Shown here piece by piece: positions 33,361 through 45,979 of a stretch of 64,000 nt of DNA. The stretch comes from Coffea arabica (lineage: Eukaryota > Streptophyta > Magnoliopsida > Gentianales > Rubiaceae). The position numbers and the translations under genes were made by a program. The stretch is from positions 12,360,466 through 12,424,465 of the forward strand of contig NC_092322.1 in the NCBI RefSeq assembly GCF_036785885.1, in the 5' to 3' direction. The notes under the pieces were generated by a model. That model was not told the origin of the DNA. It ran no database searches and saw nothing but the letters and a program-made list of their open reading frames with translations. Each line of letters opens with the position of its first letter. The stretch's first letter is position 1.

Positions 33361-35909
33361 CTAGGGAGGGAGAGCCCGCCCGACGCGCGGGAATTTGGCA
33401 CTTATGATTGAAAATAATTAATAATTATTGTTTAATATTTTGTATTATAATTTGGCACTTATCATGTGATTTTAACAGAAAAATCAAAAGTTACATAGTG
33501 AGTCAATAAAATAATGTGCAATGAAATATCCTTATATTATATAAGAATCAATTGTGATCAAAAGTTATGTTTGAATTTCGACCGCAAAGATAAGGATAGT
33601 TTGGAAATATAAGAATGTTTGAAGTACAATTGAAAAATATCCAAAAGTTTTGTCTAAAACTTATCCAAGATCTAATTTGAAATTACCTTATTATAAAAAA
33701 ATTGGTGCAAATAATATTTTCTAAATTTGAAATTGTAGGAAATGGTAACTAAAATCAAAAGAAATTGCTCATATGAATTTGAATTGCAAGCTATGGTAGA
33801 AACTGCTTAATGATATTTTTCAATGTTTACTTGTATAAGTATCCAATATAGCAATTCTACTTAATTGAGTCGTTTGAACTATGAATAATAGTTGTTTCAA
33901 TCAAATCAAGAAACATTATTTATCATTGTACAGTATACAATTATGAGTAAATGAATTAATACAATGCAATCAAAATGGTGCTGTTGTTGAAACATTTAAA
34001 CTCATCAAGTTCCACTACAAATTCTTTTAAATAGCATGTTAAATAATATAGCAAAACGATTTGTCAAAGTAAAAAAGCAAATTTTTTTTATATTTGGAAT
34101 TATATAAACAATAGAATACAAGAACGAGATCATAACATGGAAAAGCAAATATATTGCAAATGACATCTAGTACTATGTAGCATGATTAATTTTTTTTTTT
34201 TTTAGTTTCAATGAAGGACAAAATTCTAAGTTAATAAATTTTACAATCAAAAAATTTTCAATTAAAATAAACACAAGCTGAATTCCAAATCATATTACAT
34301 AAAAAACTAAATAAAAACAACTACTTGAACCATAATTTATCCATAATATAAAATGCCATAATAATTCTATTCAACCATCAAAAATTTTGTCAAGTATTAA
34401 ACTACTGGCAGAATTACCAGGCCTCAATTCCATCCTTCTTGCTATGCTTACTGCAACACCCACACCCATAAGCCTATTGCCTCAGAACATCAAGTCTCAA
34501 TCCCCATCATTATTTTTTAATACCTTACATTCAACAATACTGATTAGCAACTTCAAGCTATCTGAGATTTTGGAAGAAGATGTCAAGATTGGAACTTCTT
34601 CATGGTAACTACCGGATCATTTGCTTTTCTTTTTTTCTTTTTCACTTGGGAATTTGGATTCCTAACTACTTAATAGCAACAAGACACCGGGAATTCTAGA
34701 AATTCAGACTCCCTTATTTCTAGAACTGTCAAAATACATCATACTTTTACATGGTTTAGTTTGAGTGATATATAGCATGTGACGGCGCATGTAGGTGTAA
34801 ATCACGGCATATCAGAAAGTCTAATTAATGCAATATTTGATGTTAGCAACTTGATCGAGGAGGTGAAGATGGGATATGAAACTAAGCATGTATTGGATCC
34901 AGTATGGCACGAGCTTCAATGCTTTCAAAAAGCAAATCAATCTTTTTCAGGACCGGAGGAGCGACTTCCTCAAGATCGTCGTCCAACTTGCTTTTGCAAT
35001 GCCGACATGTTATACCCTGTTCTAATTAAACTTTGACATAATATCTATAACTTATAAGTAATAAATTTATAAGAACAAATAAGTTCCACTACTTTAAAAA
35101 TTAGTTCTACACAACTTCATTCAATGAATTATAAGCAAGGTGATAAAATTATTAACCTTATTCAAGATATGTGCAACAAAGTCAGGTTTTGATACCGACT
35201 TCAACCTATTCCACAAATACAAGAATCAGAAAATAGTACAATTAGTTAGTTTTTGCAATTAGAAGTATCAAAAAACAAACTATATGGAGTTCTTGAATAA
35301 ACCAATCATCGAAAAAAAAGCCACCTCAAATCCAAACAGCTCACCTCAATTTAGAGGAAAGGCTACGCTTTCCACCAAATATTTAATAGCTATGATAAAA
35401 TCAAAGAGGTGAAACGGAAAAAGAAAAAAAGGCTATCGGCTGAACATGGAGGCATAATTATGGTGATGGTTGTTTAGAGCAATCTATTGAACATGGGGCA
35501 TAATATATGATAATGGTTGTTTAGGTAATAATTAGGTCAATTAATTGCAATTAAAATCCAATTATATAAACATCCAATTAATTCCTTAATGGATGAGAAA
35601 TGCTTCAGGAAATTGGAAGGTTTGGGTGTTAGTATAGTAAATGATTAAAAGGCCTTTTATGTAATTCTATCAAAACACAAATTTAATTCAGTTGTACTTG
35701 ATACTCAACTTGGCACCAAATATTGTCATTTACCAAACCTACCCCTAGCCTTAAATATCTGAAATGTTATATAAGTAATTATAGCAAAATTAAAGCTGTA
35801 ATAACTTGTACCTAATGCTTCACTTGTACTTTAAACACTCTCACATTCCCAAAATAATCCCACCCTTACAGTTGAAATCCAAAATTTATCTTTGCCCTAA
35901 ACTCATTCT

Positions 35910-35940
<31 letters not shown>

Positions 35941-35949
35941 TAATAAAGA
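33361..35949 (-). mobile_element. Probable non-autonomous Helitron
   Basis: On the minus strand the 3' end reads CCCGCGCGTCGGGCGGG (33375-33391), a GC-rich hairpin, then 10 bases, then CTAG (33361-33364) followed by T. A hairpin about 10 bases before CTRR with T next is the Helitron 3' signature. The 5' end is less sure: TCTTTATTATACTATATATA starting at 35949 on the minus strand resembles plant Helitron starts, but the preceding base is T, not the expected A. The interior is AT-rich. Around 34850-35010 it is less so, with a minus-strand CRHCKSKLDDDLEEV stretch that may be a captured fragment. No Rep/helicase is seen. Confidence 0.5.
35910..35937. repeat. (AT)n microsatellite
   Basis: Uninterrupted TA/AT dinucleotide repeat of about 14 units, next to the proposed Helitron 5' end. 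Confidence 0.9.
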
Positions 35950-37620
35950 AATGTTCAGAAGCTTCCTTCATTGTTCAGTCCAATCGGTATTTGCTGACAG
36001 GGTCCGAGTCTCCATATTGGATAGCCCACTTTGACCCATATGTAGTTTTTGCTTACATTCAGTACGCATGTATGAAATTGGGTCTTCCATCTGTTTTGGG
36101 CTTCATTTTGCGGTATTGCAGAAAGCTAAAGATCATGTTGTCTATGGTCCTTAAAATGTCGAACATGGACTACAGGAGCATAACCCACACAAACTTGGGG
36201 CCCGTATTGATGGAAAAGATTTATTTCTTTTCCCTTTTTTGACCCCAGGTGGAAGATTCCTTTACTTCAACAACATTTATCCTTTTACTTTATATATATA
36301 TATCTATGAATTAATCTTCTATACACTGACAGTATGTACACTTTCACCATTAAATGCATAATACATAATACGAATTTGAATTTGAAACTCAAATTTTGCA
36401 TGTGTGTCGTATATCCAACCGTGATAATATATATATTATCAGTGTATCTAAAATTTACTATATATATTATATATCCTTTAATAAGAGGAAAGACGTTTTT
36501 TTTCTTTTTTCTTTTTTAAAAAAAAACCTTCCCCCATTCCCTAATCCCTCCCTATCCCTAAATTTGACAGTCAAGTTTGAACCCTGATTTGTCAGGCGGA
36601 AGATCACGTGCCTAGCCAACATTTCTAATGGCTGTTAGTTAAGACCGAAAAAGAGGTTGACTTCTTTGTATTTGAAAATTTTTATGTGGAATTATACTAA
36701 CCTATGGTCTTGTCTCAATATTCACAATCCGTGAATCCTCCTTTTTGTAGTTTAGGAATAAATTCTTGATTAATGTCGCTACTAGTTGAGCTGAATATTG
36801 AATACCATTCTTTTGAGATTTTATTTTTAATCCATTCCCCACTGGGGGCCCTTTAACACGTAAATGTTCTTTCCTCAATTGGTTATATTATCCGATCGAG
36901 ATTCTAACATAAAACCAGATTATGAATGTGCAAGAAATTATAACATGCAAGAGGAATAAATACTAAAATTCTCACCCATATGGTAAATATAATCATGCTC
37001 AAAATTTCAAGGTTTGTGCTCTTAATCAGGGAGAAAGAGATAGAAGAAAAGGTTTTCTGTAATTCGTTTCCAAATACAGAAAAAAAAGATGTATTAACCA
37101 CTATATATGTGTGTGTGTGTGTGTGGAGAGATAATCAGCAGTCGCTTGAGTGGTTACCTAATGTACACGTTTGAAATAAATGGCTCTCAGTTCTCTCCAA
37201 AGTTTCAGTAGAAGAATTTCCCCAGAGATGTTTACATTTCCTGGTATTAGATTCTGCAAGCTGTCCAGAGAATTAGATCTTGTCGCTTGCCAAATTAGTT
37301 CATCTGATACCAATCAAGAATCATCATGACTACATGTAATTGTCAAAGAAGTTTGCACGCAATTTGAAGAACTCAGTCGCAGGTGCACCAGGCATGTGTG
37401 GCTCACGCACGGAACAAAAATCTTTTCATGAATTTGATGGAACAAGAAAAAGTGACCTAGCTTTAGTAACTTGTACCAAAAATTCTTGCAATCCAAGTAT
37501 GGAGGAGAATCTAATATTCCTTTCCTTTAAATATACCTTAAAAAGAAAAAAAAATTCTTGACGTTCTCTTGACGCTCAATGAATGATGTATTCATTCATC
37601 TAATGACAAAATTAAAAATC
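35950..37620. other. Intergenic, no gene seen
   Basis: Open frames at 35991-36242 and elsewhere show no family features. The stretch contains one copy of the palindromic AT-rich dispersed repeat (36318-36450, separate entry) and a short GT repeat near 37108-37122. Confidence 0.4.
36318..36450. repeat. AT-rich MITE-like repeat, copy A
   Basis: It starts near TATACACTGACAGTATGTAC and ends near ATATTATCAGTGTATC, so the ends are rough inverted repeats. The centre holds GAATTTGAAACTCAAAT and ATATCCAACCGTGATA. The same order of words recurs at 39318-39462 and in part at 42290-42370, so this is a dispersed family. No target duplication is readable. Confidence 0.65.
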
Positions 37621-38715
37621 GCCCCATTTGGAAGGTGAGTTTTTTGAGTGTTTGTCTAAAACTTTACTGTAGATCACTGTAGAAGTTGTAGAAAAACTTT
37701 TGTAAGATGAAAATTTTTTTTTCCTTTTACTTTTCTTTCTTTCTTTTTCTTTTTTCTTTTCCTCCCTCCCTTCCTTCCCCTTCCCCTTCCCCTTCCCCCT
37801 CTCCTGTTCTCTCTCTCGAAATTGCCAATGAAGCAGCAACTTTCTTTCTTTTTTTTTTTTTTGCTTTTTTTCTCAGCTGCTTCATCTGCCCCCCATCCCT
37901 CTCTCTCCCTCCCCTGCCACCCCTTTCTCCCTCTCCCCTTCCCCTTCCCTCCCCTGCCACCCCTCCCTCTCCCTCCCCTGCCACCCCTTTTCTCCCCTCT
38001 CCCCCACCACCCCCTCTGCCCGCCACCGCTCTTTCTCCCTCCCCGCCACCCCTCTGCTCGTCACCCCTCCTTCTCCCTCGCCCATCTTTGCAAAAGAAGA
38101 CCAGCACTTGAGTTTTGCAGCAACATGTACAATTTTTTTTTTCAAAATTTCCCTCTCCCTCTCCTCCCTTCTCCTCTCATTCTCTTGCAGGCAGATGAAG
38201 CAGCAATAGGAATTTTTTTTTTTTTTTTGCAATTTTCCTTCTCCTCCTCTCCTCCCCTTCCCCCGCCACCCTCACTCTCCCCCGATGCGATCTGGTGTCG
38301 TGACCAGATTGGCCAGAGGGGAAGGGGAAGGGGAAGGGTGGTGGGGGAGGAGTGGGGGAGAGGAAGAGGGAGAAAAAAAAAAGAGAAAGGATCAAAATCG
38401 GGCAAAGGGGGAGGATGGCAGGGGAGGAAGAGGGGGAGAGGGAGAAAGGGAAAAAAAAAAAAAAAAAAGACAGGCACCGGAAGAAGTGATTGGCACTGGA
38501 ACCGGCGGCTGAGGTGGAGACCAGCATGGAGGTGATGGTGGGTTGGGGTGGGGGAAGGAAGAAGAAGAAAAGGGGAAGGGAATTTTTTTATCATTTTGGA
38601 TATTTTAAAGTGTGTAGGTTAAAAATTTTGATTAGTTTTTGGGGTCCTGTAGTAAAAGTTGTTAAAAAACTAGTATTATACAAACTTGCCTGAAAACCAA
38701 GGTTCCAAACAGGGG
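37621..38715 (-). mobile_element. Purine/pyrimidine-tract repeat, copy 2
   Basis: Inverted relative to the element at 1247-2530. Read on the minus strand, it starts CCCCTGTTTGGAACCTTGG, continues with the same ACAAGTTTGTATxATA...TTTTTAACAAC and AACCTACACACTTTAAAATA words, and near its other end has CTACAGTAAAGTTTTAGAC. The plus strand shows long C/T tracts (37725-38090 and 38140-38290) then G/A tracts (38300-38460). The overlapping long frames on both strands (for example 37822-38535) are low-complexity and not genes. Confidence 0.65.
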
Positions 38716-38744
38716 TATGAATCAAATTCAAAAGTTTATGCTTG

Positions 38745-39302
38745 AGTTTTGTTAGTACGTGAGTTATGAGCTGTTGGTTTAGTTTACGTGCTTTTTTATT
38801 CTATGCTTTATGAGTTCAGGATCAGCACATTATATATATATATAATCGATTATGATGATAACTGTAAACTTGCTATTCATCGAACACTTTCGCGAAATAG
38901 AATTTGCTTGTTTACTAAGTAAGCGACACCAAATTCACCTCTTATCTTGTGAACTGAAACCCTAAAAGTTGGAACACAAATAAAAGAACCCATGTGCAAT
39001 CTCAATTATTTTTATTTAATTATTGTTATACCCGAGTTTTATTGGTAAGCGGGTTATAAGTTGTTAGTTTAATTTACGTTCCTTTTTAATTATCCTGTGC
39101 TTCAAGAGCTCAAAATAAGCACGCCAAAAAATGAGGACGAATCAAACTCTTTCTTGAAATAGAATTTACATGTTTACTGAGTTAGTAATACCAAATCTAC
39201 TTCTTATCCTGTGAGCTGAAACCTTAGAAGTGAGTATATGTCGTGAGCTGAAACCCTAGAAGTAGAACACAAAATAAAAGAACCCATGTGTAATCTCAAT
39301 TA
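38745..39302. repeat. Imperfect tandem duplication, unit about 280 bp
   Basis: Copy 1 is about 38745-39010 and copy 2 about 39035-39302. Each begins near GAGTTTT.TTAGTA and ends at AAAAGAACCCATGTG.AATCTCAATTATTTTT. In copy 2 the phrase TGTGAGCTGAAACCCTAGAAGT is itself repeated (39217 and 39242). Copies differ by substitutions and indels. No coding content. Confidence 0.8.
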
Positions 39303-39317
39303 TTTTTTGATTAAGTT

Positions 39318-39462
39318 TTTATGTATGCACTGACAGTGTATGCACTTTTATCATTAGATGCATGACACATAATTCGAATTTAAATTTAAAACTCAAATAT
39401 TACAAATATGTCATATATTCAACCGTGATAGTACGTACACCGTTACTCAGTCAGCGTATATA
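39318..39462. repeat. AT-rich MITE-like repeat, copy B
   Basis: It shares TGCACTGACAGTGTATGCAC, GATGCATGACACATAATTCG and TATTCAACCGTGATAGTA with the copy at 36318-36450, and ends near CAGTCAGCGTATATAAAG. It is the better preserved of the copies. Confidence 0.65.
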
Positions 39463-42400
39463 AAGCTTTGCTCATTATTTTTGTACAAGAATGGAAGGTT
39501 GTACTTTCACTCATGAATCTGTAAGGGAAAAGAAGAAGAAATTTCTGACGACACAATACAGCCACCATTAGTGGCAATCCACTTTGGAGAGTGCACTTGA
39601 GAGAGAACCCACAAATGGGAAGAAAGACTAATTGTTGCGTGACGTATCTCATCGATTTTTCAAACACATAAACAGAGAATATGAAAAGGAAAATGCACTA
39701 AGGGAATCAGTAGCCAACTAAATCATCCAAAGGTACCCACATCTCAGCCCCCCACAACCCACCAAAATTATTGTATCTTTACACATATCATCAGCACCAT
39801 TGCCTAATTAATTATGATTCTTAAACTTATCTTCTTGACTCTTTTTAGTTGTCTTTTTTGAGTGGACAAAGCCTGCATTATATACTATTCTATTCTTTGC
39901 TGATTGGACTTCTCTCATCTAATTATACTATTTTATTCGCATTTCATGTTTGCACGAGACGTCACCGTGTGATTAAACAAAGCCCACAGCTATTTGTGTC
40001 TGCATGCCTTGGCCAGCCTGCGTCCTTACGTGAGCAACCAGAGCCATTTGTTCTAAAGCATGTTTTTGAAGAATTTTAAATATGTTTTTCAACTGCATTT
40101 TTGACGTTATTCTCAATTGATTTTAAGAATTTGATTTTGGAAAGAGTTTTTTTTTTTTTTTTTCATGTTCTCGTGTGCTTTTCCTATCTTGATTTTTTGT
40201 TCTCTGAGTCTAAAAAAGGCAAAAATCAGAAGCATCTATTTTGGTAGTTTTTATTCTGATTTTCAAAAATCAACTTTTACTAAGACCACAAACAATTGAA
40301 AGCAAGGCCTTTGTCTTATAAACACACGTAACATCAAATGTGTTACGAAAAATGCTTTTCCCTACAAAATAACCTGTAGACATGTAATTAATTAGAAAGA
40401 CGCGCTAATTAAAGTAATCGTGAATTATTAATTATATGCTAGCTAGGTCTATTATGTCAAGAATCTTTTTTCACGTACGTAATTTTTATGAAAACCGACA
40501 TACTTATATAGTTGATGGAGTCATTCAAATGAATTATCAACTATGATCAAATACAAAGTCAAAATATTAATTATGTGGGCTAAATCATCATTACTCAATC
40601 ATAATCCCACTCAATTGGTAATTTAAAAGTTCTAACATCTTTCAGTTTTCAGCATAAAGCTGCAAGACACTTCTTGCGTCAGCATCACAGTTGCGTTACA
40701 GGAAGGAGGAAAAAAAAAAACGGGGAATGTTAGTTCAGAAGTTTCTATTCTTTATGCAGTACTTGAGACTCCGAAGAGACATAGAAATGTGTCTTTACCC
40801 AAAAGCTGTACGCAAAGTCAGGTTGCAAAAAATGTTCTTCACTTTTAGAGTCGTTAAAGAATTCACAAATGGACCGACCTGCACCAAGAAAACGTCGACC
40901 AAAAAGATAAGGAAAATGTCCACTTGGGAGGTCAATCTTATGTACGTTGAACAATTTTTGTTCAAAGTGAGTAACGTAATCTCTGGGCACCGGTGAATCC
41001 AGTAGCCTGTCCATGGGGGGATTCGGGACTTTTGGAACTCTTATGGAGCATAATTTATGCACTAACACACGTTAAGTTAAATTGCAATAAATTTTGTCAC
41101 TCGTCAAACATAATATATAAGTGTGTGGTCTCAAATCCAGATCATGATTTTGGATCGGGATCGTAGGAGTTCCAAACTGATTGTTCGGATCGACTTTCGA
41201 AGTATTCTTTTCGAGATTACAATAATATGACTCGTATTTAACAACACTCTAACACCTGGCAAATTAGGGAGGCGACTAGAGTCACAGATAGCTATCAAGT
41301 AATCATGTCAAATTTTCGAGATCATAATACGACTGATTTGACTCGTATTAACATTCTAACGCTTTGACAAAACTAGAGTGGTGATTAAGGTTGCAGATAG
41401 CCACGAAATAATCATGTCAAATCCACTTTTTAAAGATACAATTAAATTGAATTCGCCAATCTATAAATAATAAATAACACCCTCTCCCATTCTCTACTAC
41501 CTTTTCTCGAGCTGTCTTTACTAGATTAAGTATCAGAGGTGAGCCTAAGTTGAGTATCGCAGGTGACACGAAACGAGGGACAAGCCCTGTCTCCGTTGCT
41601 TCTTGTGTGCATGCTAAATTCTCACCCCGCCAGATTTTGACTGCCCAACAATCGATCTTATTTCATCTAAATTCAAGTTAAATACTACTATCAACTGGGC
41701 TTTGTCAAAAAGACCTTTTGTAATTGCTGTCGCAATTGTATAGAATTCCAATCTACCATGGGGCATGTATGCTGACACGGCCTTCATTATTGGCTAAAAC
41801 GCGTGCATCACATAGAAACTCGGCTTCTAAAATCAACATAATTGCTCATATATAGTAATTAAGACTACATTCTACAATAATACTATTCGATATTTGAATT
41901 CAAGAATCAATGCTTACACTACACGTTTTTATTGAATGACCTTTGTTTTATGTTGAGTTTGCGTTGGATGCCAAATAGGCACTAATTAGTAGCTTTAATA
42001 TACACCTAACTTTACCATTTAAATATATGCATTTACATTTATTGACCCTTTTCTGGATGTAGACACTTTTTTTTTTTTTAAATTTATTTCTCATTTCAAA
42101 AATTTGAGAAAAGGAAATGTAGGAGCTCATACAAACATTTCTCTTTCCATAACAACAATATGGGAAATTCATAAAAACCCACGTCACCATGCATATCTAA
42201 GTAATTTTTCTGATACAAAAAGTGAATGAAAGCGACTAGCACAAATCCTGTAGAGCCTAGGTAAGTATTGAAGGGTTTACCTTTAGAGTAATTTTTATAT
42301 ACACTATCAGTCAGTGTATATATTATTACAGTTGGATTAATGACACATGGGTAAATTTTAAATTTTAAATTCAAATTTTACACGTTATATTTCAATTTTA

Positions 42401-45048
42401 CACTCTATATTTTACTCTTATTTTACACTTTATATTTCATAATTATTTTTATTTTTGTTTATTACCTAACCATATCAAGCTCATTAACGGAACATGCTTG
42501 TCATCTTCCTCATCATGTGGCTATGTGTACCTTCTTTATTAATCAATTAACGTTATAACAAACCAAAAGATAGAAAATAGAAAAATGAAATATCCCTTCC
42601 CACCAAAAGTATTAAGTTGTTTTGTTTGTCTTATCCTAAACCATATATGGCAGCAATTTGCCTTCTCCATTATATCAATTTTACGTATAATAATAAGCGA
42701 AAAGACGTCTAACTCCATACTTGGAAAACCCTTGAGAATTACTAGCGTATGTGGTTTGTTTTCTAATAATGTTCTTTTGCAATATAATTTTTAGGAAGAA
42801 AAGAGAAAAGGTACAATGTGCCAACTTGACCTATAAGTTGAGATTATCCATTATGTCCCTAGAGAATCTAAAGGGTCACCTGGTTAGGTGGAAAAAGGTT
42901 TGAGTTAGGCTCACAAAACAATCACCACCCCTATGGACAAAACTAATGACTAAACAGCTTTGATATTCGTTTACCCATAAAGCAAAAGCCAAACAATTAA
43001 AAAGAAACAAAAAAAAAAAGAAAAGAAAAAAGAAGGCTGGATTGGAATTAGCAGCTTAATTGATTAGTCTTTTCCAGCACACCAGAGAGGACCATGCATG
43101 GATAACGTAAATGTACAAAGATTCTTAAAACTAATGGGACAATCAGCTTTTGAGGGTAGTACATTTTTTAGACTCTAATTGAGAAAGATTAGTGGAAAAT
43201 CGTATTTTCCTCCGAAATGCAGCACTTTGATATGTTTTTTGAGTGCATCAATTAATTAAGAAGAGAAAAAAACAAGATATTCTCTACAAACCTCTGATTT
43301 CCTCCAACAACATAAAGCATATTCCATAAAAAGCCATATTCTGCCACACATATAATAAATATACACAAGCAATTGGAATCCAACTTTAAAGGATTAAGTC
43401 AAGACTCAAGAATAGAGTTAATATTAGTAAAATAGATTTTGGAACTGTTGAAACAAATTTTCATTTCCCTTTTGGCTAAGAAAAGAATGTTAGAAGGAGA
43501 TAATCAATACTAGCAACACGTCATCACATATATACTTCCATGCAAATTCGAGAAAATATTTAACTAGATAACTGGACACACGTGCGCCAAATAACGGACA
43601 CACATATAGATGAAGATAAATTGTGTTTAAGGAAAACGTAAATTTTTTTTTTTTTTTTTTTGCGTAAAACCACAATCCAAACAATTTATTATGACATACA
43701 TTGCATGGATTTTTTTACCCGCTTTAAACTTTTTGGGGCAATTTTCGTATAAAAGCTGGCAACCTTGATTTCAAAATCCTGTACACAAAATAACAACTTG
43801 TTGACGTCATTTTCATGGAAGCACCATCTCATTAAAAATATTTGCTGTACTGATCTTTTAATGCGTAAATAGTGTGCAAGAATCTAAAAAGTGGGAAGAG
43901 ACCCCATTTCCAAATTCTTTCTTTACATATATTCTTTTGATACTTGACTAAGTTGGTGATTATGTTAGTTGCATATCTTTATGTGTGATAAGTTAAATTC
44001 TCCCGACGTCTTCTCATATGAGATGCTCACATAGTTTGGAATAGAGAGAATTGGGAAAGTGTGGCATCTCTCAGCATTTTCCTAGTAGAAAGAAGTGCTT
44101 TTCAAGGTAAGTAACTGCAAAAACTTGCCACTGATTTTGACAAGGAGAAATATATATTTTCATCCCAAACATTACGAACAAATGTACAATTTTCTCTTTG
44201 TCAAAATCAGTCTATTTCCTCACAAGGTCACATGACCCTTGTAGGTTGTTTTTTTTCTTTTTTAACTAAAACATTGCAGTGTGAGAAATCAGAAATGCGG
44301 GAGGCCAATCATAGTTTCCCTTTTTTAGTAAGTTTTATCTAGTGAATGTCTTCATGTTTCTGATTAAAAAGGGTTTCCAGTGTTACCTTTTTTGAAACAT
44401 AAAGTTTTAAATCTAAAAAGTGTATAAATGTAAGTTAGACTGTATCTATAAAATGTCAATTATAAATGCAAAATTGTGTATAGTATTCAATCCTCAAGGT
44501 CCAAGGGTACTGATTAGATATCTTTGATTTTCAAAGAGGTTTGATCTAATTATTAAAGTTGAGATCATGAAAGTAGATGTTCTAAGTTTAAGTCTCGCGA
44601 TCTATTTCTTACCAAAAAAAAAAAAAAAACTCACTAAATGTGAATTTTTTATCCCATTTTTTGTGGACTTGTTTATTTATTTATTTTTGTCAATAATCAC
44701 ATTCTATACCATTTCTATGACAAAATTATCATCGAATTAAATAAATGCATTATACACCTGTTTGAATTTTGAGAAGCCACGTATTAATAAAAAATTTATT
44801 AATGAGAGACGAAGGGCCAATCCTTAACTTCCATTTTACAAAAATATGTATAAGTCTTTGTGACAACAGCTCCTTGTGGGACTTACTTGTTTATTATTGA
44901 AATTTAGTGTTGATTGTGCTTCTCCTTAAATTACTTGCTGCCAGTATAATAATGATTAGCTTTCCTCGGTAAGGTAATCCTAATCGTAAGGTCTTATCCA
45001 AAGCGTGTTTAGCTCACACTAAAAAAAACAAAAAAAATTCGGACAAGT
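39463..45048. other. Gene-poor intergenic region
   Basis: 5.6 kb with no recognised gene. Contents: a 105-bp imperfect tandem duplication (41208-41421); a half copy of the dispersed AT-rich repeat (about 42290-42370); a T-run phrase at 43620-43680 shared with 8090-8145; and an A-run at 44616-44631 preceded by a B-box-like word that may be an old SINE tail. Open frames of 60-107 codons are scattered and without motifs. Confidence 0.4.
41208..41421. repeat. Imperfect tandem duplication, unit about 105 bp
   Basis: Copies at 41208-41312 and 41313-41421 both begin TTTTCGAGAT and end TAATCATGTCAAA, and share GACTCGTATT, CTCTAAC or TTCTAAC, and CAGATAGC. They are moderately diverged and non-coding. 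Confidence 0.8.
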
Positions 45049-45057
45049 TATTTACTA

Positions 45058-45970
45058 GGGATAATTTCAGAAACCTCTCCTGAGGTTTATGACAATTTCA
45101 CTAGCCTCCCTTAAGATTTATAAATTTCATTTACCTCCCTTAATAGAATTGTGAGCTCAATTATTTACATTACATGGGGGAAAATTACTCATATACCCTA
45201 AGACATTATGTCTTATAGAAACTAATATCTAACAATTGAATAATTAGAGCACTAATTAATTATTAATAACTAATTAATAAAAATAACTATTGAGAATTTC
45301 TTTAATAATGAACAGTGACTTGCAATTATAAAATAAGACCAATGGATATACCAAATGATGCTATTTTGTGATTGATAAAACTTGATAATAATAAAAAAAT
45401 CAGTTGTACATAATATGACAAGAAGGGCTTTGATAAAAAAAAAAAGGTAAAAGAAGATTATTTGTGAGAAATTTTTCTTTGAAACTCTTAAAATTATAGT
45501 AGTTGTAAAGTAATTTCGTAGAAGTAAAGGAGACAAAAGGAAAAGAAAGGAAAAGTTAAAAAATTCATTCTTTTCAAAATAATAAGAATTATAGTAAACT
45601 TAATATTAAGAACGATAACTGGTCTGTTTTACTAAATCTTGTGATCATTAGTTTAGTTTTATTGTTTATTTGTGTTATCTAATGTATTGAATGTGAATTT
45701 TTTGAATAGTGAAACATGTGTGTTAATTGATTCTAATTTTTAATTGTTTTCATATTTTTACTAATATAGTTTATATACATGTATAAAGGGTAGTTATGGA
45801 ATAAAAATTTTATTTCTCTCCTTAAAATACTTTTTTAATGTTGCTTTTTCTGATTTGAACTAATTTGTTACCATAACGTTAACTTAGGGGAGGTTTTTGT
45901 AATTTTACAAACTTGAAGGGAGCCTAGTGAAATTGTTAGAAACCTTAGAGGAGGTTTCTGAAATTATCCC
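45058..45970. mobile_element. Mutator-like element with perfect 9-bp target duplication
   Basis: The left end reads GGGATAATTTCAGAAACCTC and the right end is its near-perfect inverted complement (GAGGTTTCTGAAATTATCCC). The arms extend about 90-100 bases with minor mismatch, including CAATTTCACTAG and GGGAGG words. The 9-base duplication TATTTACTA flanks it at 45049-45057 and 45971-45979. The 913-bp element is AT-rich inside with no transposase, so it is non-autonomous. Confidence 0.92.
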
Positions 45971-45979
45971 TATTTACTA

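Noticed and set aside
34387-34608. 73-codon frame inside the proposed Helitron
   Set aside because: No recognisable domain; could be chance. The minus-strand Cys-x2-Cys stretch nearby is mentioned only as a possible captured fragment.
37822-38535. 237-codon open frame and overlapping minus-strand frames
   Set aside because: Pyrimidine-tract translation (Pro/Ser/Leu/Phe) within the second copy of the same repeat.
43802-43809. Perfect TGACGTCA (bZIP/TGA site) upstream of the TGA gene
   Set aside because: 4.7 kb from the start codon and a similar word occurs at 23117-23124 in an LTR; two such 8-mers in 64 kb is close to chance.
44540-44631. Possible SINE remnant with A-tail
   Set aside because: A B-box-like word and an A-run are present, but no target duplication or A box could be found.
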